64,000 bases of DNA from contig NZ_CP170547.1 of assembly GCF_042695135.1 (NCBI RefSeq), positions 1 through 64,000 on the forward strand, written 5' to 3'. Under the pieces are notes generated by a model. It saw only the letters and a program-made list of their open reading frames with translations, had not been told where the DNA came from and made no database searches. This document shows, one piece after another, positions 1-12,664 of this stretch (positions within the stretch are counted from its first letter, which is position 1; every line of letters begins with the position of its first letter). The DNA is from Epilithonimonas sp042695135. GTDB taxonomy: Bacteria; Bacteroidota; Bacteroidia; Flavobacteriales; Weeksellaceae. The translations under genes were made by a program, and so were the position numbers.

Positions 1-90
1 ATACCTTCAATTTATGATGTGGGGGATTCGGTATTTATATTTTATCAGTTTTACTTATAAATGTTCTTAGAATATATTTGAGTTTGGATC

Positions 91-126
91 AAAAAAAATC
101 CTCAATCAAATGAATGATTGAGGATT
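91..126 (-). terminator. rRNA operon intrinsic terminator
   Basis: Perfect 11-bp inverted repeat (98-108 with 115-125, 6-nt loop) followed, reading the minus strand, by a run of eight T (complement of the A run 91-98). It lies just after the 5S gene and is the expected end of the rRNA transcript. Confidence 0.9.
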
Positions 127-133
127 AAAAAAA

Positions 134-241
<108 letters not shown>

Positions 242-424
242 GGCTGTTTTGTACAAAAGGATGTACAATATATTTATATTATTAGATTTGAGATTAATAG
301 ATAGGAGGCAAAAAGACTATTAAAGTCTATCATCTATCAGTCTATCATCTTCTAGTCTAATAATTATCGATAAAAACGTTCACAAAGAGATAACCTTGTT
401 GCGCAATTGAGCAACTGCCAATTA
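242..424 (-). other. 23S-5S spacer
   Basis: No gene is seen. The spacer contains the left arm of the 23S processing stem (368-412) and a low-complexity stretch of TAGA/CTAT-like words at about 285-362. Spacers elsewhere in the window (9283-9320, 10582-10620) use similar words. Confidence 0.6.
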
Positions 425-3174
<2,750 letters not shown>

Positions 3175-3515
3175 TTCTTTCCTAATTATTAATTAGTTCA
3201 GTATTTTTGTCTCGTCACAAGTGACGAGACGGTATTTTTATAAACTCAAGCGCTCAATTGCGCTCGGTTTTCTCTTTGTGATGTTCTTATCGTTAATGTC
3301 AATGATCTTTTATCTTCTTACGCCTTTAATGAACAGATATTGTTTTTGGCTCTATCCGTAACTTTTAAATTAAAGTCATAAAACAGTAATATATAAGAGA
3401 GTCGAACTCTTTACATTCAATAATATGTACATTATTGTAATGCCGGACCCATTTGTCCATAAATATTGTCTTTCGTAAATGTATAATCTTCTGTTCTTGT
3501 TACTTTTCAGTAACT
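3175..3515 (-). other. tRNA-Ala to 23S spacer
   Basis: No gene is seen. It holds a small hairpin (CTCGTCAC/GTGACGAG, about 3213-3229) and the right arm of the 23S processing stem (3252-3292), which is complementary to 368-412. The rest is AT-rich leader-type sequence. Confidence 0.6.
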
Positions 3516-3592
3516 TGGTGGAGAATAAGGGAGTCGAACCCTTGACCTCCTGCGTGCAAGGCAGGCGCTCTAGCCAGCTGAGCTAATTCCCC
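3516..3592 (-). tRNA. tRNA-Ala (TGC), CCA encoded
   Basis: The minus strand folds as a complete cloverleaf: acceptor GGGGAAT/ATTCTCC with G-U pairs, D arm AGCTCAGCTGG, anticodon loop with TGC, and T arm GGGTTCGACTCCC. The discriminator A is followed by a genomically encoded CCA (3516-3518). It sits between tRNA-Ile and 23S, the usual Ile-Ala order of a bacterial 16S-23S spacer. Confidence 0.97.
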
Positions 3593-3677
3593 CTGTTTTA
3601 GACTTGGAGATGAAAGACATCAGATACAAGACTTAATCTTGACTCTTTTTCTTTTATCTTCCCGTCTTTTCAATTAG

Positions 3678-3751
3678 TAGTCTCGGGCAGGCTCGAACTG
3701 CCGACCTCTACATTATCAGTGTAGCGCTCTAACCAGCTGAGCTACGAGACT
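3678..3751 (-). tRNA. tRNA-Ile (GAT), CCA not encoded
   Basis: Cloverleaf on the minus strand: acceptor AGTCTCG/CGAGACT, D arm TAGCTCAGCTGG, anticodon loop CTGATAA with GAT, and T arm GGCAGTTCGAGCCTGCC. After the discriminator A the genome reads CTA rather than CCA, so the CCA end must be added after transcription, unlike the neighbouring tRNA-Ala. Confidence 0.97.
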
Positions 3752-3848
3752 CTCTCTAATTACTAATTATTAATTTTTAATTAATAATTGTTAATTATCT
3801 CTTGTTCCCTGATACTAATCTTTAGGGGTTATATTTTTATATAAGCAA

Positions 3849-3883
3849 CCGAGTAAAAAACCAAAGCTTTAATAAGTATAAGG
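3849..3883 (-). other. 3' arm of 16S processing stem
   Basis: This stretch just 3' of 16S is complementary to 5449-5502 just 5' of 16S. The pairing blocks are GCTTTGGTTTTTT with its complement and CCTTATACT with its complement. Such flanking stems are the usual RNase III entry site for 16S precursor release. Confidence 0.6.
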
Positions 3884-3918
3884 CTCTTTAATTTTGTTTA
3901 TCGTCTAAAAGACGCTCT

Positions 3919-5437
<1,519 letters not shown>

Positions 5438-5448
5438 TGTTTGTTTGT

Positions 5449-5502
5449 CCTTATACTCAACTCAATTAATAAAAATTGACGCTTTGGTTTTTTCTTACTT
5501 GG
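5449..5502 (-). other. 5' arm of 16S processing stem / leader
   Basis: Leader sequence upstream of 16S with blocks complementary to 3849-3883 downstream of 16S. The arms contain extra unpaired bases in the middle, as expected for an irregular precursor stem. Confidence 0.6.
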
Positions 5503-5587
5503 TTGTTATATGTTATGTCAATGAACTGCGTTCTGTTCGCCTCCTCAGGATTCTTAATCTGTCATTGTTGACCCTGATTTGCGAGTG

Positions 5588-5619
5588 CAAAAGTAAAAAG
5601 TTTTTTCTAAACTACCAAA
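5588..5619 (-). promoter_or_regulatory. rrn promoter 1 (16S-proximal)
   Basis: On the minus strand: -7 box TACTTTTG (5595-5588) and -33 TTTG (5619-5616) with a 20-bp spacer, matching the Bacteroidota housekeeping sigma consensus. It lies about 150 bp before the 16S 5' end. Confidence 0.8.
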
Positions 5620-5712
5620 ACTTTTTTAAAGTTTTTTTTAATTAACCCGAAAGTTATTTTGATATGTTTTTAACTCGTCTCCTGCGCTTCCTCTTCTCTC
5701 GATTTGGGATTG

Positions 5713-5744
5713 CAAAAGTAGAAAATGTTTTTGAAACTACCAAA
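5713..5744 (-). promoter_or_regulatory. rrn promoter 2
   Basis: -7 TACTTTTG (5720-5713), -33 TTTG (5744-5741), 20-bp spacer, 125 bp upstream of promoter 1. It lies in a repeated unit that also carries CTCCTGCGCT and GATTTGGGATTGC. Confidence 0.8.
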
Positions 5745-5836
5745 ACTTTTTTGAAGTTTTTTTCTAACCCCTAAAGATTATACAGTCTCGTTTATTATCA
5801 ACTCCTGCGCTCCGTAAACCTTTCGATTTGGGATTG

Positions 5837-5868
5837 CAAAAGTAGAAAACATTTCCGAAACTACCAAA
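5837..5868 (-). promoter_or_regulatory. rrn promoter 3
   Basis: -7 TACTTTTG (5844-5837), -33 TTTG (5868-5865), 20-bp spacer, 124 bp upstream of promoter 2. The unit is nearly identical to that of promoter 2. Confidence 0.8.
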
Positions 5869-5963
5869 ACTTTTTTGAAGTTTTTTTTAACCATCTAAAC
5901 GGTTATATAATTTCGTATCTCTTATCAACTCCTGCGCTCCGCCAATCTCTCGATTTGGGCCTG

Positions 5964-5995
5964 CAAAGATAATGTATTCTTTTCTATCCAACAAA
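5964..5995 (-). promoter_or_regulatory. rrn promoter 4
   Basis: -7 TATCTTTG (5971-5964), -33 TTTG (5995-5992), 20-bp spacer, 127 bp upstream of promoter 3. The sequence between the boxes has diverged from the other units, but the boxes and spacing are kept. Confidence 0.75.
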
Positions 5996-6088
5996 ACTTT
6001 TTTCAAAAAAATTAAACCTTATTAGTAAGACCTAATCCTTCTCGTATACGTTCTATTGGGCTCCTGCGCTGCTCTCTTAAAGCGGTTG

Positions 6089-6119
6089 CAAAAGTAGTAA
6101 CTTTTTTATAATCTGCAAA
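6089..6119 (-). promoter_or_regulatory. rrn promoter 5 (distal)
   Basis: -7 TACTTTTG (6096-6089), -33 TTTG (6119-6116), 19-bp spacer, 125 bp upstream of promoter 4. This is the outermost unit; the repeat ends just beyond it. Confidence 0.75.
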
Positions 6120-6230
6120 TAAATTTATGAATTTTAAACAATCATTTAATTATCGCACTGATTTTCAAGGTGATTAATTTTGACAGAATCCCGTCATTTG
6201 GAGAATAGGTTTGTATTTATGCTGTAATCC

Positions 6231-6326
6231 GCAATAGGGATAGTAGAGGAAATCCTTTTTATAAAGATTTGGAAAGGGAAAGGAGTGGGCAAATCTTTAT
6301 AAAAAGATTGTATCGGATAGCCCGGT
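6231..6326 (+). repeat. Dispersed hairpin repeat, family A, copy 1
   Basis: Contains GTAGAGGAAATCCTTTTT, a hairpin centre and AAAAAGATTGTATCGGATAGC, which are the conserved flanks of a family seen at six other places in the window. Here the centre is a perfect 16-bp inverted repeat (6256-6271 with 6290-6305) around an 18-nt purine-rich loop. Confidence 0.7.
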
Positions 6327-6375
6327 CCGCAAAATTGCGCTGGATAAAGGAGGGGCAATTTTGCGGAATTGCCCC
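6327..6375 (-). other. Two mutually exclusive hairpins after the outer-membrane gene
   Basis: Two inverted repeats share sequence: 6327-6338 with 6355-6366 (12 bp perfect) and 6352-6360 with 6367-6375 (9 bp, G/C-rich). The second lies directly after the stop codon of the gene at 6389-7126 and may act as its transcript end, although the following T run is poor. Confidence 0.45.
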
Positions 6376-6388
6376 AAATATTATTATT

Positions 6389-7126
6389 TTAGAATCTATA
6401 TCCGAATGAAATGCCAGATCTGACACCAAGCCAATCTGAATCTAAATCTATAACCGCACCGGAAGAATTGGTAGTTACCTTATATTTGAAAAGTGTGATA
6501 TCTAAATCTTCTATGTCTTCTTTCAGTTGATTTTGTTCGTAAGGCGTGAGGGCGCGTGCAGATTTCCCAGTGATGGTTCCGGTTGCTCCGCCATAATGCC
6601 CTCCAATAAACCAGACATCCAAAACCCAATTGTCTCTTCTGCCTAACAGCCATTGCGCACCAATCATCAATCCTATATTATTAGAATTGGTTTTTCCTGA
6701 AAAGGCAATCGGAATTTTTTTGTCAACGACAGCAGGATCTTCTGACGTGTAGCGGTAAGTAAGGTTGTCTATATTAAAATGAGAGTATCTATAATATGGA
6801 GCAACATAAAAGCCATGGCCGTAACCTTTACCAAGATAAAACCTTGGTTCTACCGTAATGTTGCTGCCGCCTAATTTTATATTGTCCACATTATCATCCT
6901 TGATGACCTCATCTATCAAAGGAACCTGGCCGGCCGGAATGAATCCGTAAGAGACCTGAACCGAAAATCTTTTGGTAAATAACCTCTCGTAGGCAAATTG
7001 GTAATTGCGAAAGGCAATAGCGGTGAGATTCATCTTGACAAGATTCATCTTTTCCTGTTCGTTTTTCTGCTGAGCATTAGCAATTAATGAACAAAGTAGC
7101 GATATTGTAATTAATATCTTATTCAT
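6389..7126 (-). CDS. Predicted outer-membrane beta-barrel protein
   Basis: 245 aa. A signal peptide (residues 1-18, hydrophobic, ending ANA before QQ) is followed by a protein of alternating-residue strands, with many Tyr/Phe/Gly and a C-terminal phenylalanine (GYRF). That pattern is typical of Bacteroidota outer-membrane barrels and resembles DUF3575-type proteins, a family link I could not test. A TATATTTG -7-like box lies at 7143-7150, 17 nt before the start. It is monocistronic, with a hairpin right after the stop. The substrate or role is unknown. Confidence 0.7.
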   Translation of the reverse strand: MNKILITISLLCSLIANAQQKNEQEKMNLVKMNLTAIAFRNYQFAYERLFTKRFSVQVSYGFIPAGQVPLIDEVIKDDNVDNIKLGGSNITVEPRFYLGKGYGHGFYVAPYYRYSHFNIDNLTYRYTSEDPAVVDKKIPIAFSGKTNSNNIGLMIGAQWLLGRRDNWVLDVWFIGGHYGGATGTITGKSARALTPYEQNQLKEDIEDLDITLFKYKVTTNSSGAVIDLDSDWLGVRSGISFGYRF

Positions 7127-7183
7127 AACTTTTAGTTTTTCTCAAATATATAAAATATTTGAAGTATGACTAAAAATTATTTT

Positions 7184-7627
7184 TTAATTACTTTTTTGAA
7201 GTCCAGCAAAATAATCCTGCAGATCTTTTCTTTGTTTTGTTGTCAGATTCGATTTTGGATGGTAACCTATATAAGAAGGTAAAGGCATCTGTAAATCCCG
7301 GACGGTGGAAATTGTTTTCTCAACAGCATTTTCTTTGAGTTCTTTATTATATGAAGCCCATTCTGAAAAGTTGAGATGCTCGCGACCATCATTGATATGA
7401 TCCTTGACAGCCCATGAAATTGGGGCAACGTATGAATAGCCTGGATATTTGGTTTCGTTGGAATGGCAATCGTAGCAGGCATTTTTTAAAATCGTTCTGA
7501 TGTTCTCAGGTGTTTTGTATATGTCTACAAAATTATCTTTCTTATTTACAGGTTTGTTTTCTCTGTCAACAGGAATAAGTTGAATTCCTAAAAAAACAAC
7601 GGCGGTCCAAAGTATTATCTTTTTCAA
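7184..7627 (-). CDS. Haem-binding domain protein, membrane-anchored
   Basis: About 147 aa from a TTG at 7627 that overlaps the TGA stop of the upstream lipoprotein gene (TTGA). An ATG at 7660 in the same frame would add 11 residues but overlaps the upstream gene by 37 bp. One N-terminal membrane segment is followed by a single CxxCH motif (CYDCH, codons near 7463-7477) and a SNETKYPxYSYVAPxSW region typical of the Haem_bd family, a c-type-like haem domain facing the periplasm. Translational coupling to the lipoprotein suggests joint expression. The redox partner is unknown. Confidence 0.78.
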   Translation of the reverse strand: MKKIILWTAVVFLGIQLIPVDRENKPVNKKDNFVDIYKTPENIRTILKNACYDCHSNETKYPGYSYVAPISWAVKDHINDGREHLNFSEWASYNKELKENAVEKTISTVRDLQMPLPSYIGYHPKSNLTTKQRKDLQDYFAGLQKSN

Positions 7628-9276
7628 TTGGTTGGCTGCTCTTCTTTGGTAAGATCCCAATTTTCATTGATTTCCCACATTGGACGGACATTGATCTTGC
7701 TCATTAATTCTTTTTCTCCTGCTTTTCTGAAGAGATACGCATCTTCTGCCAAAACTCCTGTGGCAAAATCTGCATTGTCCCAAATTCCATTTTCATTGTT
7801 ATCTACCAAAATCCTTAATTTATAATTTCCGGGCTTTAGGTTAATGAATTTGACATCTGCCAGATTTGTGTATTGCTGATAAGCAGGATCATTTTTCTCA
7901 TCTAACAGCTGAATCCAGAATTTTTGAGAAGGCAGATTTTTGATATGTGCTGTGAAACTTCCGAATTCTTCCGGTTTTGCAACTTCGAAATCGAAACGAA
8001 CACTTTCACTAGATCTGTTATAAAAAGACCCAACCGTATTTTTCGGAACAGTCAGCTGGTATTTTTTACCGGTTACGAAATTTGATTTGATAATAATTTG
8101 TGTTGAATCCAACTCCGAAATTTTTGCTGTGAAGTTTTGTACAATACTGTCGGACTCCAGTTTCCAGTTTTCCGGCTGAATTTTAGTAATAATATAGTTG
8201 GAAGAAAATCGGAAATCTGTTTCCGGAGCCAATTTGTTTGAGAAGGGATTTGCGATTGTCATCTCATCTTTTGCAGGTTTCTTATAAAAGATAGACATCG
8301 TGTCTTGTTTGGAGCCCGTATCATAAGAAAATTTGAGATTCTCACTTACTGTTGCACCAATATTTTCCTTAACCGCATCAAACCAAATCCTTACTGAGTC
8401 CGATTTTGATTTGTGCGTCACTTTATAATCTACCGGCTTTCCATCAACTGCTTTTACAACCACTTTTTCGGGTTTTCCGTCGAACAGCATCGTCACGCCT
8501 CCCGTAGAAATAGTCATTTCTTTGTACTTAACGGTTTTTTTGGATGGGAAAGCTTTTAGTTTCAAGCCGGAGATATTATTTACGAGATCAATTTCTTCTT
8601 TCTGAAAAGCTACATTTTCCTTTCCGATGTCATATATAGAATTAGAATTCTCATCATCAAACCCGACAATTCTGTATTTGCCCGGCGTGAGGTAATTCAG
8701 TTCAAAATAACCATCAGCATCAGCTTTGCTAATATAATATGGCTTCTGACGATAGTTCATCGTATCTTTTACCTGATAAAGACCAACCACCAGATTTTTC
8801 TCTTTTCCTTCAGTATTTTTATCATTTCCTAAAGCATCGGCAATTGTACCGCTGATATAAAGATCATCCAGTTTACTTCCTGTTGAAAATGCGAAATTGA
8901 AATATGGCAAAACATTATTCTCATTAAGATCAACAATAGAATTTCCGAAATTGAAATTGTAAGTCGTATTTGCCTGCAAAGTATCCTTCCATTGGATCTG
9001 TAGATATTTATTACCTGTAGATGATGGGATAATTTTGGTGTAATTGATGGGAGGCGAAATGATCAGATTTTTGCTGACATCCTTCAAAGTGATATATTCA
9101 TCAAAATCAATTCTCAATTCTTTGATATCTCTTCGAACATTGATTCTTGTGGTATCGATATTGGAACCGATCATTTTTGGTGGGATAGAATCTTTTGCGC
9201 CTCCAATAGGAGAACCAACCCTGGCACAACTTACCAAAACCAACGATGCAAAAAGCCAAAGAAGAAACTGCTTCAT
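7624..9276 (-). CDS. SbsA-type Ig-like domain lipoprotein
   Basis: 550 aa. The signal peptide ends in a lipobox (LVSC, Cys17). An Ig-like domain of the SbsA/Big_5 kind (about residues 28-115, with IPPKMIGSN and the FDEYITLKDVSKNLIISPP region) is followed by beta-rich repeats and a C-terminal region with EF-like DNNENGIWDNADF. Such proteins are surface or periplasmic lipoproteins of Bacteroidota with structural roles; no enzyme motif is seen. A TATTTTTG box lies at 9334-9341, about 58 bp upstream. The downstream haem-binding gene overlaps its stop codon. Confidence 0.75.
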   Translation of the reverse strand: MKQFLLWLFASLVLVSCARVGSPIGGAKDSIPPKMIGSNIDTTRINVRRDIKELRIDFDEYITLKDVSKNLIISPPINYTKIIPSSTGNKYLQIQWKDTLQANTTYNFNFGNSIVDLNENNVLPYFNFAFSTGSKLDDLYISGTIADALGNDKNTEGKEKNLVVGLYQVKDTMNYRQKPYYISKADADGYFELNYLTPGKYRIVGFDDENSNSIYDIGKENVAFQKEEIDLVNNISGLKLKAFPSKKTVKYKEMTISTGGVTMLFDGKPEKVVVKAVDGKPVDYKVTHKSKSDSVRIWFDAVKENIGATVSENLKFSYDTGSKQDTMSIFYKKPAKDEMTIANPFSNKLAPETDFRFSSNYIITKIQPENWKLESDSIVQNFTAKISELDSTQIIIKSNFVTGKKYQLTVPKNTVGSFYNRSSESVRFDFEVAKPEEFGSFTAHIKNLPSQKFWIQLLDEKNDPAYQQYTNLADVKFINLKPGNYKLRILVDNNENGIWDNADFATGVLAEDAYLFRKAGEKELMSKINVRPMWEINENWDLTKEEQPTN

Positions 9277-9399
9277 TATAAAATATAGATGTTAGAATTT
9301 AGATATTAGATATTATACTAAAATCTTAATCAGCAAAAATACGCAAACTTTGATATAAAATTGTTTTCCACATCCCGAAAGGAAGCTAATTTTATCTTA

Positions 9400-9431
9400 A
9401 AAAAAAATGAGTTTTAAAATTAAAACTCATT
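9400..9431 (-). terminator. Terminator overlapping the GlmU-like stop codon
   Basis: Inverted repeat AATGAGTTTTA/TAAAACTCATT (9407-9417 with 9422-9432) and, on the minus strand, a run of nine T. The hairpin includes the last codons and the stop of the gene ending at 9420. Confidence 0.75.
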
Positions 9432-10580
9432 ATAGATGTACTTCAAAATATCTTTGTCAGATTCGGTAATTGGAATTTTTCTGCGTTCCATTGCTTTTTC
9501 TGCCACTTCATAGGATCTGTCCAGCCGGAATTTTTCGTCGCCCTTCATCCCGCCCCAGGAAAAATTGTCGACAAGATTCGGCGGAAAACCAGATTTGAAG
9601 ATATTGGCAGCTACACCAACCACAGTTCCTGTATTGAGTTGTGTATTAATTGCCGTTTTGGAATGATCGCCCATTATCAATCCGCAAAATTGTAAGCCTG
9701 TATCCAAAAACCTTTTTTTTCTATAATTCCAGAGTTTTACGGAGGCATAGTTATTTTTCAGGTTTGATGAATTGGTATCTGCGCCAAGATTGCACCACTC
9801 GCCAACTACGGAATTTCCTAAGAAACCATCGTGCCCTTTGTTGGAATATCCAAAAATGACAATATTGTTGACTTCGCCACCGACTTTGGAATGCGGGCCA
9901 ATCGTAGTTCCGCCATAAAGTTTGGTTCCAAGATTTATTTTTGAGTCATCACAAAGTGCCAACGATCCGCGGATATTGGAACCTTCCATGATTTCGGCAT
10001 TTTTCCCGATGTAGATCTTTCCGGTTTTGCAATTAAGGGTGGAAAATTCTATAACTGCGCCTTTCTCAATAAAGAGATTTTCTTTTTCGCCGATAAATCC
10101 ATTGGTTGAGGATAATTCTTCAGACGTTCTTCCTTTCGTCACCAATTCAAAATCAAAATTGATTGCAAAATCATTGTGAGAAAAAATATCCGTTGATTTT
10201 TCTATGAATAATAATTCCTCCGTGATGTCGGTCATTTTACTGATCTGATTGAGTGAGAAATTTTCCATATTGATGTTGGCTACAAGAACCTCGTTGTCAT
10301 AAACCAAAGCTTCGCCGGGTTGAAGTTCTTTGATTTGCTTCAGCACTTCATCTGATGGGAAAAAGTTCGGGACTATAAAAAGGCTTTGTTTTGGTTCCGG
10401 CTTTTGGAATTTTTCCTGAAGATAATTTTCTGTGATGTAAAACACTTCATCAATATTTAGAAGTTTTTGCCATCTTTCCGAAAATGTCAGGATTCCCATA
10501 CGCATTTCTGCGACAGGTCTTGTGAAAGTGAGCGGAAGAAAATCTTCCCAATATTGTGCGTCTGAAAAAACAAGCTGCAT
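9420..10580 (-). CDS. GlmU-like putative sugar nucleotidyltransferase
   Basis: 386 aa. The N-terminal half resembles the nucleotidyltransferase-like fold of the Bacteroidota GlmU family (MQLVFSDAQYWEDFLPLTFTRP start). The C-terminal half (about 150-330) is a left-handed beta-helix with hexapeptide-like repeats (IGKNAEIMEGSNIRG, IGPHSKVGGEVNN). Known relatives are annotated as putative sugar nucleotidyl transferases. The substrate cannot be read from sequence, and the canonical GlmU LxAGxGTRM loop is not seen, so activity is uncertain. A TAAATTTG box lies at 10670-10677. It is followed by its own terminator. Confidence 0.8.
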   Translation of the reverse strand: MQLVFSDAQYWEDFLPLTFTRPVAEMRMGILTFSERWQKLLNIDEVFYITENYLQEKFQKPEPKQSLFIVPNFFPSDEVLKQIKELQPGEALVYDNEVLVANINMENFSLNQISKMTDITEELLFIEKSTDIFSHNDFAINFDFELVTKGRTSEELSSTNGFIGEKENLFIEKGAVIEFSTLNCKTGKIYIGKNAEIMEGSNIRGSLALCDDSKINLGTKLYGGTTIGPHSKVGGEVNNIVIFGYSNKGHDGFLGNSVVGEWCNLGADTNSSNLKNNYASVKLWNYRKKRFLDTGLQFCGLIMGDHSKTAINTQLNTGTVVGVAANIFKSGFPPNLVDNFSWGGMKGDEKFRLDRSYEVAEKAMERRKIPITESDKDILKYIYNEF

Positions 10581-10679
10581 TTTATTAGATATTAGATGTG
10601 AGATATCAGATATTAGACAGAAGCGTGAAAACTTAATTTTCTAACCCTAAGTCTAACTTCTAATGGAAGCAAATTTAAC

Positions 10680-10709
10680 AAAAAAACCTCTCGGAAATCC
10701 GAAAGGTTT
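10680..10709 (-). terminator. L31 gene terminator
   Basis: Stem of about 13 bp with one mismatch (10682-10694 with 10697-10709), followed on the minus strand by a T run. It lies 27 bp after the rpmE2 stop. Confidence 0.8.
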
Positions 10710-10735
10710 TGATATTTCTTAAAAATCTGCTAAAA

Positions 10736-10987
10736 TTATTTAGCGAATTTTTTGTATTTGTTCATAAACTTATCAACTCTACCTGCAGTATCAACCAATT
10801 TGGTTTTACCTGTGTAGAAAGGGTGAGAAGTAGAAGAGATCTCCATTTTGATCAATGGATATTCTTGTCCTTCGAATTCGATAGTATCTTTAGTATCAGC
10901 AGTAGATTTGCAAAGGAACATTTCTTCGTTACTCATATCTTTGAAAACTACTAATCTATAATTTTCTGGGTGTATGCCTTGTTTCAT
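10736..10987 (-). CDS. rpmE2: 50S ribosomal protein L31, type B
   Basis: 83 aa. It begins MKQGIHPENY and contains SSTSHPFYTGKTKLVDTAGRVDKF, both diagnostic for bL31. It has no CxxC zinc motif, which makes it the zinc-independent type B form. It stands alone with a strong promoter (11062-11092) and a terminator (10680-10709). The long leader of about 70 nt could carry control, but no structure was identified. Confidence 0.97.
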   Translation of the reverse strand: MKQGIHPENYRLVVFKDMSNEEMFLCKSTADTKDTIEFEGQEYPLIKMEISSTSHPFYTGKTKLVDTAGRVDKFMNKYKKFAK

Positions 10988-11061
10988 TTTCAGAAGTTTT
11001 AAAATTTATTATAATATGAGCATCGGACGTAATGGATCCAACAACTCTGGTTTTGAGGATG

Positions 11062-11092
11062 CAAAAATAGTAAAACTTTTCTATTCTGCAAA
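11062..11092 (-). promoter_or_regulatory. rpmE2 promoter
   Basis: -7 TATTTTTG (11069-11062) and -33 TTTG (11092-11089) with a 19-bp spacer on the minus strand, a full match to the Bacteroidota consensus. The AT-rich remainder up to 11281 shows no other gene or clear signal. Confidence 0.8.
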
Positions 11093-11281
11093 TTTTTCTT
11101 GATTAATATTTACATATAATATAACCTGATGTTTAAAAAAAATTAATCCTTACTTATGGTAATAATAAATATGTTATATTTTAATACCTTGTTTATCATT
11201 TATATACTAATAACCAGTTATTAATATTGCTTTTATAGATTTCTTTCTTTAATTTTATCCGAACTAAAATATTGAAAAATT

Positions 11282-12028
11282 ATGGCTATTTTAACTCTTG
11301 AGAATTATAATATTACAACCTCTTACTGGAATCTCGCAAAATCTAATTACGCTGAATTACAAAGCATTATATCTCCGGAAAAAGTTTTTACCCTATTACC
11401 GGAACAGATCCAATGGCTGGATGAAGAAAACGAATCCGAATCTTACTTTCGTTTAGACATTGGTGTTTTAGAAGAGCAATTGATACTCATATTGACTCCA
11501 AGAAGCAGTACCGGCGAGGTGATAGAATTAAGGAACTACGAATATACAACGCTAGAACCCCTGAATAATGATCTTAAACTTAGCCAGACAAAAACTTATA
11601 CGGTGACAAACAACTATACATTGTCAAAAGATCTTAAAAAAAGTGAAAATGACTCTGATATGAATTTTCCTATTCTCAATCAGCCTGTTGCAAGACAGCA
11701 AGCTGCCGTGGATGAGATCGAATCCTGGAGAGAAAACGGAATGGACTGGCTAAGCCTTGAGGTCACGGAGTTCAACGGTCAAAGGATTTTTAATAGTTTC
11801 TATGTCCCGAAAGCAGATTTGCTGCAAAACCAGGAAGACGCAACCAGTCTCGTTTGTGCTTTTGGATTGAAGTATTCTTCGGTTTATCAAAGATTGCTGC
11901 CTACATTGATTTTTATCTCATGCTTTGAAAATCCAAGTCTTGTAAATGTTGGTACATTGTCTCCTTCCAACACTTATGACTGGTCAAAGGCTTGTCCTCC
12001 ATATACAGCTTCGACTATAGGTTTTTAA
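11282..12028 (+). CDS. Uncharacterised protein, first gene of a two-component operon
   Basis: 248 aa, not recognised. There is no signal peptide or membrane segment, so it is probably cytoplasmic. It is acidic and strand-rich in the N-terminal half (IQWLDEENES, LDIGVLEEQLIL), with a QQAAVDEIESWRENGMDWLS helix near 140-160 and a C-terminal region rich in Ser/Thr. It is spaced 4 bp from the membrane protein at 12033, so it is probably cotranscribed with the histidine kinase and regulator downstream. A role in the signalled process is likely but cannot be named. Confidence 0.6.
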   Translation: MAILTLENYNITTSYWNLAKSNYAELQSIISPEKVFTLLPEQIQWLDEENESESYFRLDIGVLEEQLILILTPRSSTGEVIELRNYEYTTLEPLNNDLKLSQTKTYTVTNNYTLSKDLKKSENDSDMNFPILNQPVARQQAAVDEIESWRENGMDWLSLEVTEFNGQRIFNSFYVPKADLLQNQEDATSLVCAFGLKYSSVYQRLLPTLIFISCFENPSLVNVGTLSPSNTYDWSKACPPYTASTIGF

Positions 12029-12032
12029 TATT

Positions 12033-12641
12033 GTGGAAGACTATTTTAAAATCAGCGCATTCTTAGCAGATATCTTTTTGACTGCTGCAGTTATTCTTGC
12101 TATTATAAAATATAAACTATTCTCGAAAAATGAAAAATGGTATATCTATTATGCCTTTTTCGTCTTTTGTATAGAAATGATAATGTTTTTTGATATAAAA
12201 GGAAAGAACGAAATTTTATATCCAATTTATATAGCCGGAGAATTCTTTTTGCTCACAGGGATCTATCTCAAAAAACTGAATCTTGATAAAAAATATTTCC
12301 TTTTAACGGGAATCTTAAGTTTGGTTGTTCTAGGCTTAAGCCAACTGGTACCTCAATACGAAAATGACTATTCCAAAGCGGTTTCTAATCTGATAACGGT
12401 TGGTCTTATTGCCTACTCACTAATTCAGGAAATAAAACACCACTCCATAAAAAATCATTTTTTAATCTTGGACTCAGCGATTTTTCTATATTATACCGTC
12501 AGTATTTTTATATTTATGTTTCAGCATCAACTGGTTGCGTTTCATTTGGATTCTTTTTACATTTTTTGGAATATCAATAATTCGTTACTTGTAATTTTAT
12601 ATTTTACATTTCTATATACCTTTTTAAAATTAAAGAAATAA
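12033..12641 (+). CDS. Multi-pass membrane protein, uncharacterised
   Basis: 202 aa from a GTG start 4 bp after the preceding stop. It has about six or seven hydrophobic segments with short polar loops, and starts and ends inside membrane-like sequence (LYFTFLYTFLKLKK). No transporter or enzyme motif is seen. It lies between an unknown soluble protein and a histidine kinase that itself has only one membrane segment, so it may be the sensory partner. That role is inferred from position only. Confidence 0.6.
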   Translation: MEDYFKISAFLADIFLTAAVILAIIKYKLFSKNEKWYIYYAFFVFCIEMIMFFDIKGKNEILYPIYIAGEFFLLTGIYLKKLNLDKKYFLLTGILSLVVLGLSQLVPQYENDYSKAVSNLITVGLIAYSLIQEIKHHSIKNHFLILDSAIFLYYTVSIFIFMFQHQLVAFHLDSFYIFWNINNSLLVILYFTFLYTFLKLKK

Positions 12642-12664
12642 AACTAAATATCATATTTTTGATT

